64,000 nt of DNA, taken from contig NZ_BDJB01000007.1 of NCBI RefSeq assembly GCF_002117915.1, forward strand, positions 1 to 64,000. Direction: 5' to 3'. A program made the position numbers and the translations under genes. Below, one piece after another: positions 18,979-27,254 of this stretch. Origin of the DNA: Sphingomonas sp. TZW2008 (GTDB lineage: Bacteria; Pseudomonadota; Alphaproteobacteria; Sphingomonadales; Sphingomonadaceae). The notes beneath the pieces were generated by a model. That model searched no databases. It was not told the DNA's origin and saw nothing but the letters and a program-made list of their open reading frames with translations. Each line of letters begins with the position of its first letter. Within the stretch, counting starts at the first letter, position 1.

Positions 18979-20478
18979 ATGGCCGCGCCCGTCCCCCCGC
19001 CCGCTGCCGGGTCATCATCCGCCCGCGCTGGCACCGGCGCGTCGGTGATGCGCCAGACGTTGCTGTACCTGCCCGCGCAGGTGCTGGCGCCGGTGATCCA
19101 GTTCGCCTCGATCCTGGTTTGGACGCACCTTATGTCGCCGACTGATCTCGGCATCGTGACACTGGTGATCGCGTCGCAGGAGGTGTGCTTCGCTCTCTTC
19201 TTTGGCTGGTGGCAACGTTACACGCTGCGTTTCCTGCGCAGCTTCGACGACGGCGACCGGCGGGTCGATTTCCTACGCTCGGAGACGGCGGCCGTGCTGC
19301 TCTCCACGCTCGCTCAGACGCTAGTCATCACCCCCGTGCTCTTGAGGCAGGCAGGTGATGCACGCGCGCCGCTGTTGCTGCTCGTTCTCGTCACCACGTT
19401 CATGGTAACGCGCTCGATCAGCAACTATCTTGCCGACCGCGCGCGCGCCAATGCGCAGATCGGGCTCTACAGCCTGATCCAGATCTGCGGCCCGGTGTTC
19501 GGGTTCCTCGTTGGCGTGCCGCTGCTGTGGCGCTACGGCTCATCGCCCAACGCAGTGTTCGCGGGATTCGTTTTGGCGCAGCTCGTCGGGCTCGGCGCCG
19601 CGATCGCGATGAGTGACTTCCTGAAGCGGGGGCCACGCATCGATCGCGCGATCTTCCGAACCGCGATCATCTTCGGCGGCTCGGTGATGATGGCGACGCT
19701 GCTGGCGACATTGGCGCTCAACCTCCCGCGTTTCATCGTCAGCGGCACGCTGGGCCTTGCAGCGATGGGTGCGTTCGCGGTTGGCTACAGCCTAGGGCTG
19801 CGCGCCTCGTCCTTCGCAGTGACGTTAGTGACGGCGGGCGCCTATCCGCTGGTCGTCAAGCGAATGGAGGAGGAGGGGATTGACGCAGCTTTCCAGCAAC
19901 TGCGCCAGAACATGGTGCTGGTGGCCCTGGCGGTTATGCCGGTCGCGTTTGGATTATTGGGCGTCAACCAGTTAGTGGTGGACGTTCTGGTAGACGAGAA
20001 ATATCGCGCCATCACCTATACCGTGCTGCCGTTAGCCACGATTGGGGGGTTGTTCCGCTATCTGCGGGCCCATACCTCGGATCAAGTATTTCTCATTTGC
20101 TTGAAGCCTCGCTATGCCACTTGGATTGCTGTGATCGACATCTTGATTGCGGCGCCGTCGGTTTGGGTAGGTCTTAAAGTGATGGGGATAACGGGAGCGG
20201 CTCTTGGACCAATGATTTCCGGCCTGTGCACGCTTACCGCCAGCTTCGTACTTTCACGCGTCCGCTTCGGCTTTCATGCTCCACTCGGTGATTTCGCGCG
20301 TATTCTGATCGTATCAGCGGCAATGTGCTTTGCAGTGCTCGCCTTGCCGGTACCGTCCACCGCGCTGGGGCTAATAGCCGCAGTTATTCTAGGAGCTACG
20401 GTGTTCGGCATCGGAATTGTCCTGTTGCTGCCGCAAGCGCGATTTTTCAGTCGCAGATTCAAGAGGACAAAACAGTGA
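18979..20478 (+). CDS. Polysaccharide flippase (Wzx/MOP family)
   Basis: A 499-residue polytopic protein of the MATE/MOP exporter superfamily, which flips undecaprenyl-linked repeat units across the inner membrane. It has the usual N-terminal helix pair (LYLPAQVLAPVIQFASILVW, then SPTDLGIVTLVIA) and 12 or more hydrophobic segments. ATG 18979 is used; ATG 19048 (MRQTLLYL) is an equally plausible start. It is the last gene of the polysaccharide block. With the ligase/polymerase it points to a Wzx/Wzy-type pathway. A priming transferase and chain-length regulator are not in the window. Confidence 0.82.
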   Translation: MAAPVPPPAAGSSSARAGTGASVMRQTLLYLPAQVLAPVIQFASILVWTHLMSPTDLGIVTLVIASQEVCFALFFGWWQRYTLRFLRSFDDGDRRVDFLRSETAAVLLSTLAQTLVITPVLLRQAGDARAPLLLLVLVTTFMVTRSISNYLADRARANAQIGLYSLIQICGPVFGFLVGVPLLWRYGSSPNAVFAGFVLAQLVGLGAAIAMSDFLKRGPRIDRAIFRTAIIFGGSVMMATLLATLALNLPRFIVSGTLGLAAMGAFAVGYSLGLRASSFAVTLVTAGAYPLVVKRMEEEGIDAAFQQLRQNMVLVALAVMPVAFGLLGVNQLVVDVLVDEKYRAITYTVLPLATIGGLFRYLRAHTSDQVFLICLKPRYATWIAVIDILIAAPSVWVGLKVMGITGAALGPMISGLCTLTASFVLSRVRFGFHAPLGDFARILIVSAAMCFAVLALPVPSTALGLIAAVILGATVFGIGIVLLLPQARFFSRRFKRTKQ

Positions 20479-21129
20479 TCGCTTAAGCAAATATTGACAG
20501 GGGGGAAGAGCGAATTGCCGATATGCTAGCGGCCATGCTGCGCGCAGGACACAAGATGAGCGAGCGACCCCGCCGAAAGCACAGGCCCGCGTTCAAGACC
20601 GAGTCTGGCTGCCTTGAAATGCGACAGGACGCTGCGAGAAAAATTTTCCGGCCGGTGCTTTCAAGAAGGCCGGTATGTTGCCGAGCACAAAGCCGCTATC
20701 GATTCGGCATCCCCTGCCGCTGGTTGCGCTGGCGCGGTAACTTAGATTTCCCATTGACGTCCTCTGGCGTGATGGGATGGACGACCCCTGCTCCGAAGCG
20801 CTGCATACGTCCATCCCTTCTGCATCAGCAGCGATCTAGACGCCCTATCCACGGAGGATGATTATCACGGTCAATTTGGCCAAAAAACGCGCAGAACCGG
20901 GTCGTTCTACGGCGGCAGCTGAGGCGGAATTTACGATTTTATGACTGGGTGGCAAGGAGATATAAACTAGAATGTTTTGTACGCTTCTCCGTACCGTTTT
21001 TTTGCGGTCAGGTTTGTCAAACGGCGGTCACCAGCGATCTATGTTTCGCGGGGCCGCGATTGTATCCGTTTGAGTGAATAGCGATAACCCATAGCTAAAC
21101 GCCGCCACGAATGCGAAAACACTGGTGAC
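20479..21129. other. Gene-poor stretch with possible transposase scar
   Basis: 651 bases separate the flippase from the nuclease. MSERPRRKHRPAFK, starting at 20556, resembles the N-terminus of IS3-type OrfA proteins, but the similarity ends after about 15 codons, so this is only a hint of an IS scar. A perfect 10-base inverted repeat (20774-20783 with 20808-20817) would form a hairpin with a 24-base loop and no T-tract. The right half is AT-richer than its surroundings and shows no gene. Confidence 0.4.
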
Positions 21130-21906
21130 TTACGTAGCAAACACCCAGTTCAAATAAGCTGCAATACGAATACCTGCCCGCTTGAGGCGCCCTTCGAGCG
21201 CATCGTGCTGCTGATAAGCGTATCCCCAGCTAAGCTTTGGATCTGCGGGGTAGATTGCCTCGCGAAGTTTGATGCTTTCGGTCATCCACGTGGCTGGACG
21301 TACGTCGCTCCACGTAACGATGTCGCGAGGCGTTATCGTGCGCGACAGAAAGCGCGCGTACTCGCTGTACGACAGCTTCTCGTTGTCGATTAGCCCTGTA
21401 TCCCACAGCGAGTGTAGATTGGTGGGACGGTTGAAGAACGAGACTGGCGTCTCATTGCCACCCCGGTCGTTGCCGCGGCCGACGTGAAGCGGTTGGTGCA
21501 GGTCACCGATGATGTGGACAATGAACCGCAAAGCAACCCGCCGGTCCTTGATAGGTGCCTTGGGATCCCGAAGCGTCGCGGTGAACTTCGTGAGCGCGGT
21601 CATCGCGTCACCCTCCGGCGGCGCCATGCTCGGCTTATACGTAATGCCCGAGGCGACGGTAACGTAATGCCACGGGCTGGCTGTCTTCTGCCAGAACGGT
21701 TCCGGGTTCGACTTTTGCTCGTCGGGGTAGGTCGACGCTTCGGCAAGCGTCTCATTGCCGATGAGCAGCGCGATATTCGCCCGCGCGAGGCCACTGAGAT
21801 TCTCGTCGGCGATGGCGCCGGTGATGCGGTGGCCGTTTGGGCCCCAGGCGAGCGCGGGACTCGCGGCCAGGATAGCAGCAGCGGTGAGAAGCGAGCGGAT
21901 CAGCAT
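21130..21906 (-). CDS. Secreted S1/P1 nuclease
   Basis: A zinc-dependent, single-strand-preferring nuclease of the S1/P1 family. After a signal peptide ending SPALA, the mature protein begins with the conserved Trp (WGPNGHR) whose amino group binds zinc. Further zinc ligands are visible in SPWHYVTVA and in IVHIIGDLHQPLHVG near residue 140, and in NLHSLWDTGLI. The length (about 258) fits the family. ATG 21906 is preferred; a TTG at 21927 adds seven residues. It lies downstream of a 65-residue gene and an XRE regulator on the same strand. It would degrade nucleic acid outside the cytoplasm. Confidence 0.9.
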   Translation of the reverse strand: MLIRSLLTAAAILAASPALAWGPNGHRITGAIADENLSGLARANIALLIGNETLAEASTYPDEQKSNPEPFWQKTASPWHYVTVASGITYKPSMAPPEGDAMTALTKFTATLRDPKAPIKDRRVALRFIVHIIGDLHQPLHVGRGNDRGGNETPVSFFNRPTNLHSLWDTGLIDNEKLSYSEYARFLSRTITPRDIVTWSDVRPATWMTESIKLREAIYPADPKLSWGYAYQQHDALEGRLKRAGIRIAAYLNWVFAT

Positions 21907-21944
21907 GCCGGGCCAGTAGCCCGCCAAAGCTGAACCGGAACCAG

Positions 21945-22142
21945 CTATGTGACGCCAGGCTGCGATAACGTTGCGGCGGCCTCCGCCAGCCGACGCGCCT
22001 GATCTATCGCGGCGGCAACGCTAGTCACGCGCTCCGAAACGGTGCCTTGACCCTGCAGCACCGCGACAGCGCTCGCATCCTCGAGCAACGCCGCCACCCG
22101 CGCCAGCAGCTGCTCGACCAGATCCTCATCGTTGGCGTTCAT
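21945..22142 (-). CDS. Small helical hypothetical protein
   Basis: 65 residues with no recognised domain. The sequence is Ala/Glu/Leu-rich (DLVEQLLARVAALLEDASAV, AAIDQARRLAEAAATL) and would form two amphipathic helices. It sits between the XRE regulator and the S1/P1 nuclease on the same strand with short gaps, so it is probably co-transcribed. The ribosome site is weak. Confidence 0.55.
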   Translation of the reverse strand: MNANDEDLVEQLLARVAALLEDASAVAVLQGQGTVSERVTSVAAAIDQARRLAEAAATLSQPGVT

Positions 22143-22192
22143 AGCGACACGATGCCGAGGTCACCGCTGAAGTCGACCCGCAGCTTTCAGCG

Positions 22193-22396
22193 TCAGGCGA
22201 GAAGCTCGCTGGCAGTAACCTCGAGTGGAACAGCAAGCTTCTCGACCACCGTTATCGTCGGGTTGCGCTTGGCACGTTCGATGTCGCTGACATAGGTGCG
22301 GTGGATGCCGGCACGGTCGGCGTAATCCTCCTGGCTCCAGCCCTTTGCCTCGCGCAGGCGGCGGACGTTGCGGGCAAGGCGGCTACGGATTTCCAC
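22193..22396 (-). CDS. XRE-family helix-turn-helix regulator
   Basis: A 67-residue single-domain DNA-binding protein of the Cro/C1 type. The helix-turn-helix is clear: VRRLREAKGWSQEDYADRAG, then IHRTYVSDIERAKRNPT (residues 11-47). It starts with GTG at 22396 and is divergent from a PD-(D/E)xK-like gene. That arrangement, and its size, resemble controller proteins of restriction-modification systems, although such short XRE proteins are also common elsewhere. It probably controls its own promoter and the divergent one. Confidence 0.85.
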   Translation of the reverse strand: MEIRSRLARNVRRLREAKGWSQEDYADRAGIHRTYVSDIERAKRNPTITVVEKLAVPLEVTASELLA

Positions 22397-22519
22397 AACC
22401 CGCCAAAGACGCGCCCGTATCTCATCGATCTACAGACGATCAGTGACATTCGAGTTGACTGTCAGTTGCAGCAGAGCGTGTGTCACCTCCCGAGACTCAT
22501 CGTCGACAGGAGGGATGAG

Positions 22520-23122
22520 ATGGACGTGACGCAAGCAAAGCAACTGGTGGTACGCGCCTGGCCGCAGATCGTGGCGGAGACACGCGAGCAGCTTGGCGGC
22601 GAGCTGCACTATCAGGCGGTTGCGTATCACTGCCTGCGCCAGGCGGGCGTTCCCGCCCGGCAAATGGGCATGAACGTCAAACAGTGGATCGATGCGCCGA
22701 TATCCTCGCTGTTCCAGGCGTGGGACCAGAAGAAGAAAGAGGCTTTTCGCGGCGGCTTCGAGCCGGTGCCCGATATCGTGCTCTTCAAGCCCGAGGTCGC
22801 GGGGAACTGGCAGCGCCGTAACGCGGAAGCGACCATCGCCAACATGCTGATGGCCATTGAGGTCAAAGCGTCGGAACGTGCCAATGGTCGTTTGTCGGTC
22901 GCCGAAATCGTCCGCGACATCGCCAAGCTCGCCGCTCACCGCGAGGAGATCGAGCATCGCGGCCATGCGATGACGCCGGTGATGATGGTCATCGATGTCG
23001 CGAGCGATGCACGCGAGCGGATGCGCGCGAAGGATGTCGACTATTGCGCTGCCCGGGCGGCCGAGCAGCAGGTTGGCTGGATGTACGTCTCGCCCGACGC
23101 CGATGCCTGCGTCATCCACTGA
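22520..23122 (+). CDS. Putative PD-(D/E)xK nuclease-like protein
   Basis: A 200-residue protein I do not recognise as a named family. It carries the layout of a PD-(D/E)xK nuclease: PDIVLF with D85, then AIEVKASE with E114 and K116, followed by a helix (SVAEIVRDIAKLAAHREE) of the sort that packs behind the active site, with acidic residues in the first helix (E20, E23). The start ATG 22520 has a strong AGGAGGGATGAG ribosome site. It lies between a divergent XRE regulator and a ParB-fused DNA methyltransferase. A restriction-type or phage DNA-processing nuclease is an inference from motif and context only. Confidence 0.6.
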   Translation: MDVTQAKQLVVRAWPQIVAETREQLGGELHYQAVAYHCLRQAGVPARQMGMNVKQWIDAPISSLFQAWDQKKKEAFRGGFEPVPDIVLFKPEVAGNWQRRNAEATIANMLMAIEVKASERANGRLSVAEIVRDIAKLAAHREEIEHRGHAMTPVMMVIDVASDARERMRAKDVDYCAARAAEQQVGWMYVSPDADACVIH

Positions 23123-23194
23123 CGACTATTGACACCCCAAACGGACGCTTCACGATAGTAGGCGTCTGTTGATCAGACCACCACGCCAAGGAGG

Positions 23195-23271
23195 GCAGGT
23201 GTTGCTCGGTTGTCGAGCAGCCTGTCCGCGTGCGTGGTCCGGCTGCTCGTCATTCTCACGGCAACACCTGC
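23195..23271 (+). other. Nested inverted repeat / possible structured leader
   Basis: Two perfect nested stems occur 28 bases before the methyltransferase start. The outer stem is 11 bp (23195-23205 with 23261-23271), the inner is 9 bp (23214-23222 with 23241-23249). A smaller 5-bp hairpin lies just upstream at 23164-23178. It could be a structured RNA leader or a DNA palindrome bound by a protein. Confidence 0.6.
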
Positions 23272-23304
23272 GCTGGCGTCGGTGTTCACTGTGGGAGAAT
23301 GACG

Positions 23305-24768
23305 ATGACGAATGTTGAGACCGCAACGCCGGCAAAGCGCGGCGGCAAGCGGCAGTCGGGAATGCTCGGCGATACGCTGAAGGAGGCGGTCGCCCACACG
23401 TCGCGTGCCCGCGCGGCGCGCGAGAAGCGGGTCGGCGCCCATGAGCGGCGGGCAGAAACCGTGATACGCCGCAACGACCTCGTGCCCGAGCTCGTTATTG
23501 TCATGCGGTCTGTCACCGAGCTCATCGCGCCCACCCGCCGCACGCGCAAATACGACGCAGGCGACGTGATGGAGATGGGTAATCATCTCTCGGCGTTCGG
23601 CTTCGTCCAGCCTATCGTCATCGGACGCGATGGCCGCACCATCGTCGATGGTGAGCTGAGGCTCGAGGGCGCGCGCTGGCTCGGGCTCGAGCAGGTGCCC
23701 TGTATCCTCCTTGCCAACCACAGCCGCAGCGAGGAGCGTGCGCTGCGGCTCGCGCTCAACCGGCTCGGGCAGCGCCGCAGCTGGGACATGGATGCGCTGC
23801 GCGTCGAGATCGAAGAGCTGCTGATCGAGGAGCAGCCCATCGAGCTGCTCGGCTTCGATGCGGTCGAGCTCGACCAGATCATGGTCGAGGAGCAAGCGGA
23901 TGATGAGGAGACCGTCGATATCGCCGAGGGGCCTGCGGTTACCCGTGCAGGTGACCTGTGGATCCTGGGCGACCACCGCCTCCTGTGCGGCGACGCGCGT
24001 GAGGCGACGAACTACGATGTGCTGATGCCGGGGGAACAGGCGCAGCTCATTCTCACCGACCCGCCGTACAATATCGCCGTCAGCGACATCGTCTCGACGC
24101 AGCACGCCGAGTTCGCCTTTGCCTCCGGCGAGATGAGCGATGATGAGTTCGCAGCCTTTCTCACTGGCTTCATCAGTGCAGCGCTGCCGGTGCTGGTCAA
24201 GGGCGCGGTGGTCTTCGCGTTCATGGACTGGCGGCAGATCGAGCTGCTGCTGCGAGCCGGTCGCGGCACAGGGCTCGAGCTCCTCAACATCATCACCTGG
24301 GTCAAGGCCAATGCCGGCCGCGGCAGCCTCTACCGCTCACAGCACGAGCTCGTCGCGATGTTCAAGACGCACGGCGAGCACAAGAACCGGATCCAGCTCG
24401 GCAAGCGCGGTCGCAACCGCTCCAACGTCTGGTTCGCGCCAGGTGCTGGTACCGCCGGCAGCGACGCGCGCGCGTTCCTGAAAGAACATCCGACCTCGAA
24501 GCCGGTGCAGCTGCTCGTCGACGCGATGCTAGACGTAACCGACCCGGGCGACATCGTCATCGACGCCTTCGGCGGATCCGGGAGCACGCTGATTGCCGCC
24601 GAGCGCACCAAGCGGCGCGCGCGCGTCATCGAATACGAACCGCGCTACTGCGACCTCATCGTGCGGCGCTGGGAAGCGGCGAACGGGGGGACGGCATTGC
24701 TCGCTGCTACCAGCAGCAGCTTCGCCGACACCGCGCGCGAGCGCGAGCCTGTGCCAGGGAAGCGGTGA
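23305..24768 (+). CDS. ParB-domain-fused DNA (N4/N6) methyltransferase
   Basis: A 487-residue fusion. The N-terminal half is a ParB/sulfiredoxin-like domain (LSAFGFVQPIVIGRDGRTIVDGELRLEGA, with the ERALRLALNRLG segment). The C-terminal half is a beta-class DNA methyltransferase: motif IV DPPYNI at residue 252 precedes the AdoMet motif I FGGSGSTL at 422, and HPTSKPVQLL lies before it. It would methylate an exocyclic amine of A or C. Such fusions are frequent in prophages and mobile islands. I prefer ATG 23305 because GGGAG lies seven bases upstream; ATG 23299 is too close to it. It is convergent with the terminase gene. Confidence 0.9.
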   Translation: MTNVETATPAKRGGKRQSGMLGDTLKEAVAHTSRARAAREKRVGAHERRAETVIRRNDLVPELVIVMRSVTELIAPTRRTRKYDAGDVMEMGNHLSAFGFVQPIVIGRDGRTIVDGELRLEGARWLGLEQVPCILLANHSRSEERALRLALNRLGQRRSWDMDALRVEIEELLIEEQPIELLGFDAVELDQIMVEEQADDEETVDIAEGPAVTRAGDLWILGDHRLLCGDAREATNYDVLMPGEQAQLILTDPPYNIAVSDIVSTQHAEFAFASGEMSDDEFAAFLTGFISAALPVLVKGAVVFAFMDWRQIELLLRAGRGTGLELLNIITWVKANAGRGSLYRSQHELVAMFKTHGEHKNRIQLGKRGRNRSNVWFAPGAGTAGSDARAFLKEHPTSKPVQLLVDAMLDVTDPGDIVIDAFGGSGSTLIAAERTKRRARVIEYEPRYCDLIVRRWEAANGGTALLAATSSSFADTAREREPVPGKR

Positions 24769-24790
24769 GCGGAAGCCAGGCGAAGCAGGG

Positions 24791-26257
24791 CTAATAGCCC
24801 TGCTTCTCCCGCTCTTCCTTCCAGTAGCTGAGTTCCCAGAAGGCTTGGTGGTTACGCCCAAGATCAAACGCGCGCAGGAACTGCGTCATTGAATCGACTT
24901 GGTCGTTGCGGCCCATCGGAAACGCCGCGATCTCGTTGAAGAAGGTAGCCTCCCACGGCTGGTCAGCGACATAGAAGACGCGTCCGGCTTCGATCTTGGG
25001 CGCCTGGTGCATCGCACGCTCGATCTTCGAGCCCTTGGGCGGCATCCATTCCAACCAGGTAACGCCCTCCTGACTTAACTGCTGAATTAGCGCGATGCCG
25101 CTCGACGCCTTCTCGACGATGACCGTTTTGGGCTTGTGCTTGGCATATTGCGCCCGCACCGCTTTGAGGAGCTGGGGATAGCTCAGCCGCTCGCGAAAGA
25201 CATCGAGCAGCACGAAGCTCTTTCCGCGAACGCCCCACGTCGTGCAGACCGACCAGGCGGCCGTCGCTTCCTCGCTGATGGCGGTGTCCCAGCTCTGATA
25301 CTTGGCTTCGAAATAATCGTAGGGGAGCTTCACCTCGGGGATGGGGCGGAAGTCCTTCAGCTTGAAGATATTGCCGCCGAGCGCCTTTGGGTCCTGGAGG
25401 ATCTGCGCGGCATAGGCCGCCTCGCCAAGGTCGAGCTTGAGCTGCTCGAGCGCTGCATGGTCGAAGCGCTCGGGATAGAGGAGGTCACCCGGCTCGAGTT
25501 GCCAGCGCTCTTTCTCGCCGATGTCGAAGCTCATCGGCTTCAAGGCTTCTGCCGGTACAGACAGCATGGTCCATCCACCGTCGTCGCGCAGCTTGCCGAT
25601 GAGATCCTCGGTGTGCAGCCGCTGCGAGATGACGATCATCCGGCCGTCGGCGGGCTTGTCGAACCGCGACATCAGCGTGTTGGTGATCCAGCCATGCGCC
25701 TCGTTGCGCGCAGCTTCCGACACGACCGCGTCCTTTGCCTTGAGCGGATCATCGACGATGATGATGTCGGCGCCCTTGCCGGTGACCGAGCCGTCGACCG
25801 AGGTTGCGCGGCGATAGCCACCCGCCGTCGTCTCGAGCCGATGCAGCGCGCCGCCATCGGCGGCGATCTGCGTCTTGGGAAACAGCGCACGGTAGAGCGG
25901 CGACTGCATGATCTTGCGGCTCTGCACTGCAAAGTCGCGCGACAATTCGTCGCCATAGGAGGCGCAGATGATCTTGAGCGACGGGTCACGGCCAAGCAGC
26001 CACGTCGGCAGTGCCACGGAGCCCGCGAACGATTTGCCGAAGCGCGGCGGGATGGCGACGAGCAGCCGCTTCACCTCGCCCGAGGCCACCCGCTCAAAGG
26101 TACGCGCGAGGAGCTTGGTGTGGTTGGCGGGCAGGAACTCACCCGACGGCACCGCCTCGCTGAAGATGAGCTGCATATAGTCGATAAGGCTTTTGCGGGC
26201 GTACTCGTACACCCGCGCGCGCATCGCTGCGCGGGCGCTGTTGGGATCTTCAGTCAC
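24791..26257 (-). CDS. Phage terminase large subunit
   Basis: A 488-residue DNA-packaging ATPase/nuclease. Walker A is AIPPRFGKS with Lys75, and Walker B is IIIVDDP near 168. The C-terminal nuclease part has the acidic residues YQSWDTAISE and, later, NDQVDSMTQFL. The GTG at 26257 overlaps the stop of the upstream DUF5681 gene (GTGA), so the two are coupled. No portal, capsid or tail gene is nearby, so this is an orphan packaging pair, perhaps a prophage remnant or a satellite-like element. Confidence 0.9.
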   Translation of the reverse strand: MTEDPNSARAAMRARVYEYARKSLIDYMQLIFSEAVPSGEFLPANHTKLLARTFERVASGEVKRLLVAIPPRFGKSFAGSVALPTWLLGRDPSLKIICASYGDELSRDFAVQSRKIMQSPLYRALFPKTQIAADGGALHRLETTAGGYRRATSVDGSVTGKGADIIIVDDPLKAKDAVVSEAARNEAHGWITNTLMSRFDKPADGRMIVISQRLHTEDLIGKLRDDGGWTMLSVPAEALKPMSFDIGEKERWQLEPGDLLYPERFDHAALEQLKLDLGEAAYAAQILQDPKALGGNIFKLKDFRPIPEVKLPYDYFEAKYQSWDTAISEEATAAWSVCTTWGVRGKSFVLLDVFRERLSYPQLLKAVRAQYAKHKPKTVIVEKASSGIALIQQLSQEGVTWLEWMPPKGSKIERAMHQAPKIEAGRVFYVADQPWEATFFNEIAAFPMGRNDQVDSMTQFLRAFDLGRNHQAFWELSYWKEEREKQGY

Positions 26258-26673
26258 GACCGGCGCCTCAGGATGGCGAGCTCGGCCGCGCTCAGCGGTT
26301 CGACCACCACCGCTACGCGATCTTCGTCGTTCAGCAGGCGGTCGCGCAGCGCCTCGGCTATCACCAGCGCTTTGAGATCGCCGCTGGCGACCTTGGTGGC
26401 GAGCTGGTGATAACCAATCTCGGTCGGCGTCTTGCGGCACTTGCGACCGCCGAGCGTCACCGGCCGCGGCGTGTCGAGCGCTTCGCGCAGCAGCGTCTTG
26501 CGGTCCTTCGCGCCCTTCGGCCGCCCCGGTCCACCGCGGCCACCCGGTTTGAACCGGCTGTGCACCGGCGGCTTGTTCTTCCCGACCTCATAGCCGAGCG
26601 TTTCGAGCGGCACGTCCGCTGGCGCGTCCGGCACCGTGCTGCGGCTGCCCTCGCTGTTGAACCTAACCGGCAT
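26254..26673 (-). CDS. DUF5681 protein, probable terminase partner
   Basis: A 139-residue basic protein with the DUF5681 hallmark GKNKPPVHSRFKPGGRGGPG followed by RPKGAKDRKTLL (about residues 31-62) and a helical tail. Members commonly lie directly before a terminase large subunit and may serve as the small, DNA-recognising subunit; that role is inferred. It overlaps the terminase by four bases. The start follows TCCATGCC without a strong ribosome site. Confidence 0.82.
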   Translation of the reverse strand: MPVRFNSEGSRSTVPDAPADVPLETLGYEVGKNKPPVHSRFKPGGRGGPGRPKGAKDRKTLLREALDTPRPVTLGGRKCRKTPTEIGYHQLATKVASGDLKALVIAEALRDRLLNDEDRVAVVVEPLSAAELAILRRRS

Positions 26674-27187
26674 GGAATGCGCCTCCCATGCTCGTAGCTG
26701 TCATTACCTGCCGGCTCCGCCGGCTGCCCCTGCTGGACATACGTCCCCCTTGGTCAGTTACCGTCAACGATGTGGGTACCTGCATTCCAAGGAGGCAAAG
26801 CCTCGCCCGTCACACTGATGGTCACGGGCCTTGAAAGCCATACGCTACAAACAACCGCCCGCACGGTAGGTCAAGAGAGCCGGCAGTAATTTCAGGCCGC
26901 TTTCCCGTTTCTTTTCGGCTTTTCCCGTTTAGCTCTGCCGGGAAACGTCGCGCTCCGAGAAGCTATTAGTGAGGTTCGACACCCTCCGCGAAGTGCGTTC
27001 GCGAACGACCAGACAACGCTTTTCCCGTTATCCGGCGTTTTAAATCGGGATAGATGCTCGCCAATCGTCGGAAGTGAAAGCGGCAGCATTTCACAACCGT
27101 ACCACCGGCACTTTCTCCGGAGAATCGGCTCACGTTTTTTGGCGATTCAGGGGTGAAGTGGGTTCTCTGCGGTACTGCATGGCGACG
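26674..27187. repeat. Gene-poor region with TTTCCCGTT repeats
   Basis: No convincing gene. TTTCCCGTT occurs at 26901, 26921 and 27021, spacings of 20 and 100 bases, and an inverted CGGGAAA lies at 26939-26945. The regular spacing puts the copies on one face of the helix, as for a protein-binding array. A 65-codon open frame on the minus strand (26892-27089) has no recognisable content and includes the repeats. Confidence 0.45.
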
Positions 27188-27207
27188 AAAAAGGCGCAGA
27201 ACTGCGC
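27188..27207 (-). terminator. Terminator of tRNA-Ser
   Basis: Read on the minus strand there is a 5-bp hairpin (GCGCA, loop GTTC, TGCGC) followed by C and five T. It lies 48 bases past the tRNA 3' end. Confidence 0.6.
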
Positions 27208-27254
27208 GCTTTCAGCTGCAGAGAACGATAAATAGCAGATGTTCTTAGACTGAC

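Noticed and set aside
20556..20610. IS3-type OrfA remnant
   Set aside because: Only about fifteen codons resemble an OrfA N-terminus; too short to call a mobile element with confidence, noted only in the region entry.
22301..22519. Longer N-terminus for the PD-(D/E)xK-like protein
   Set aside because: The upstream frame lies antisense to the XRE gene and the strong AGGAGGG site marks ATG 22520.
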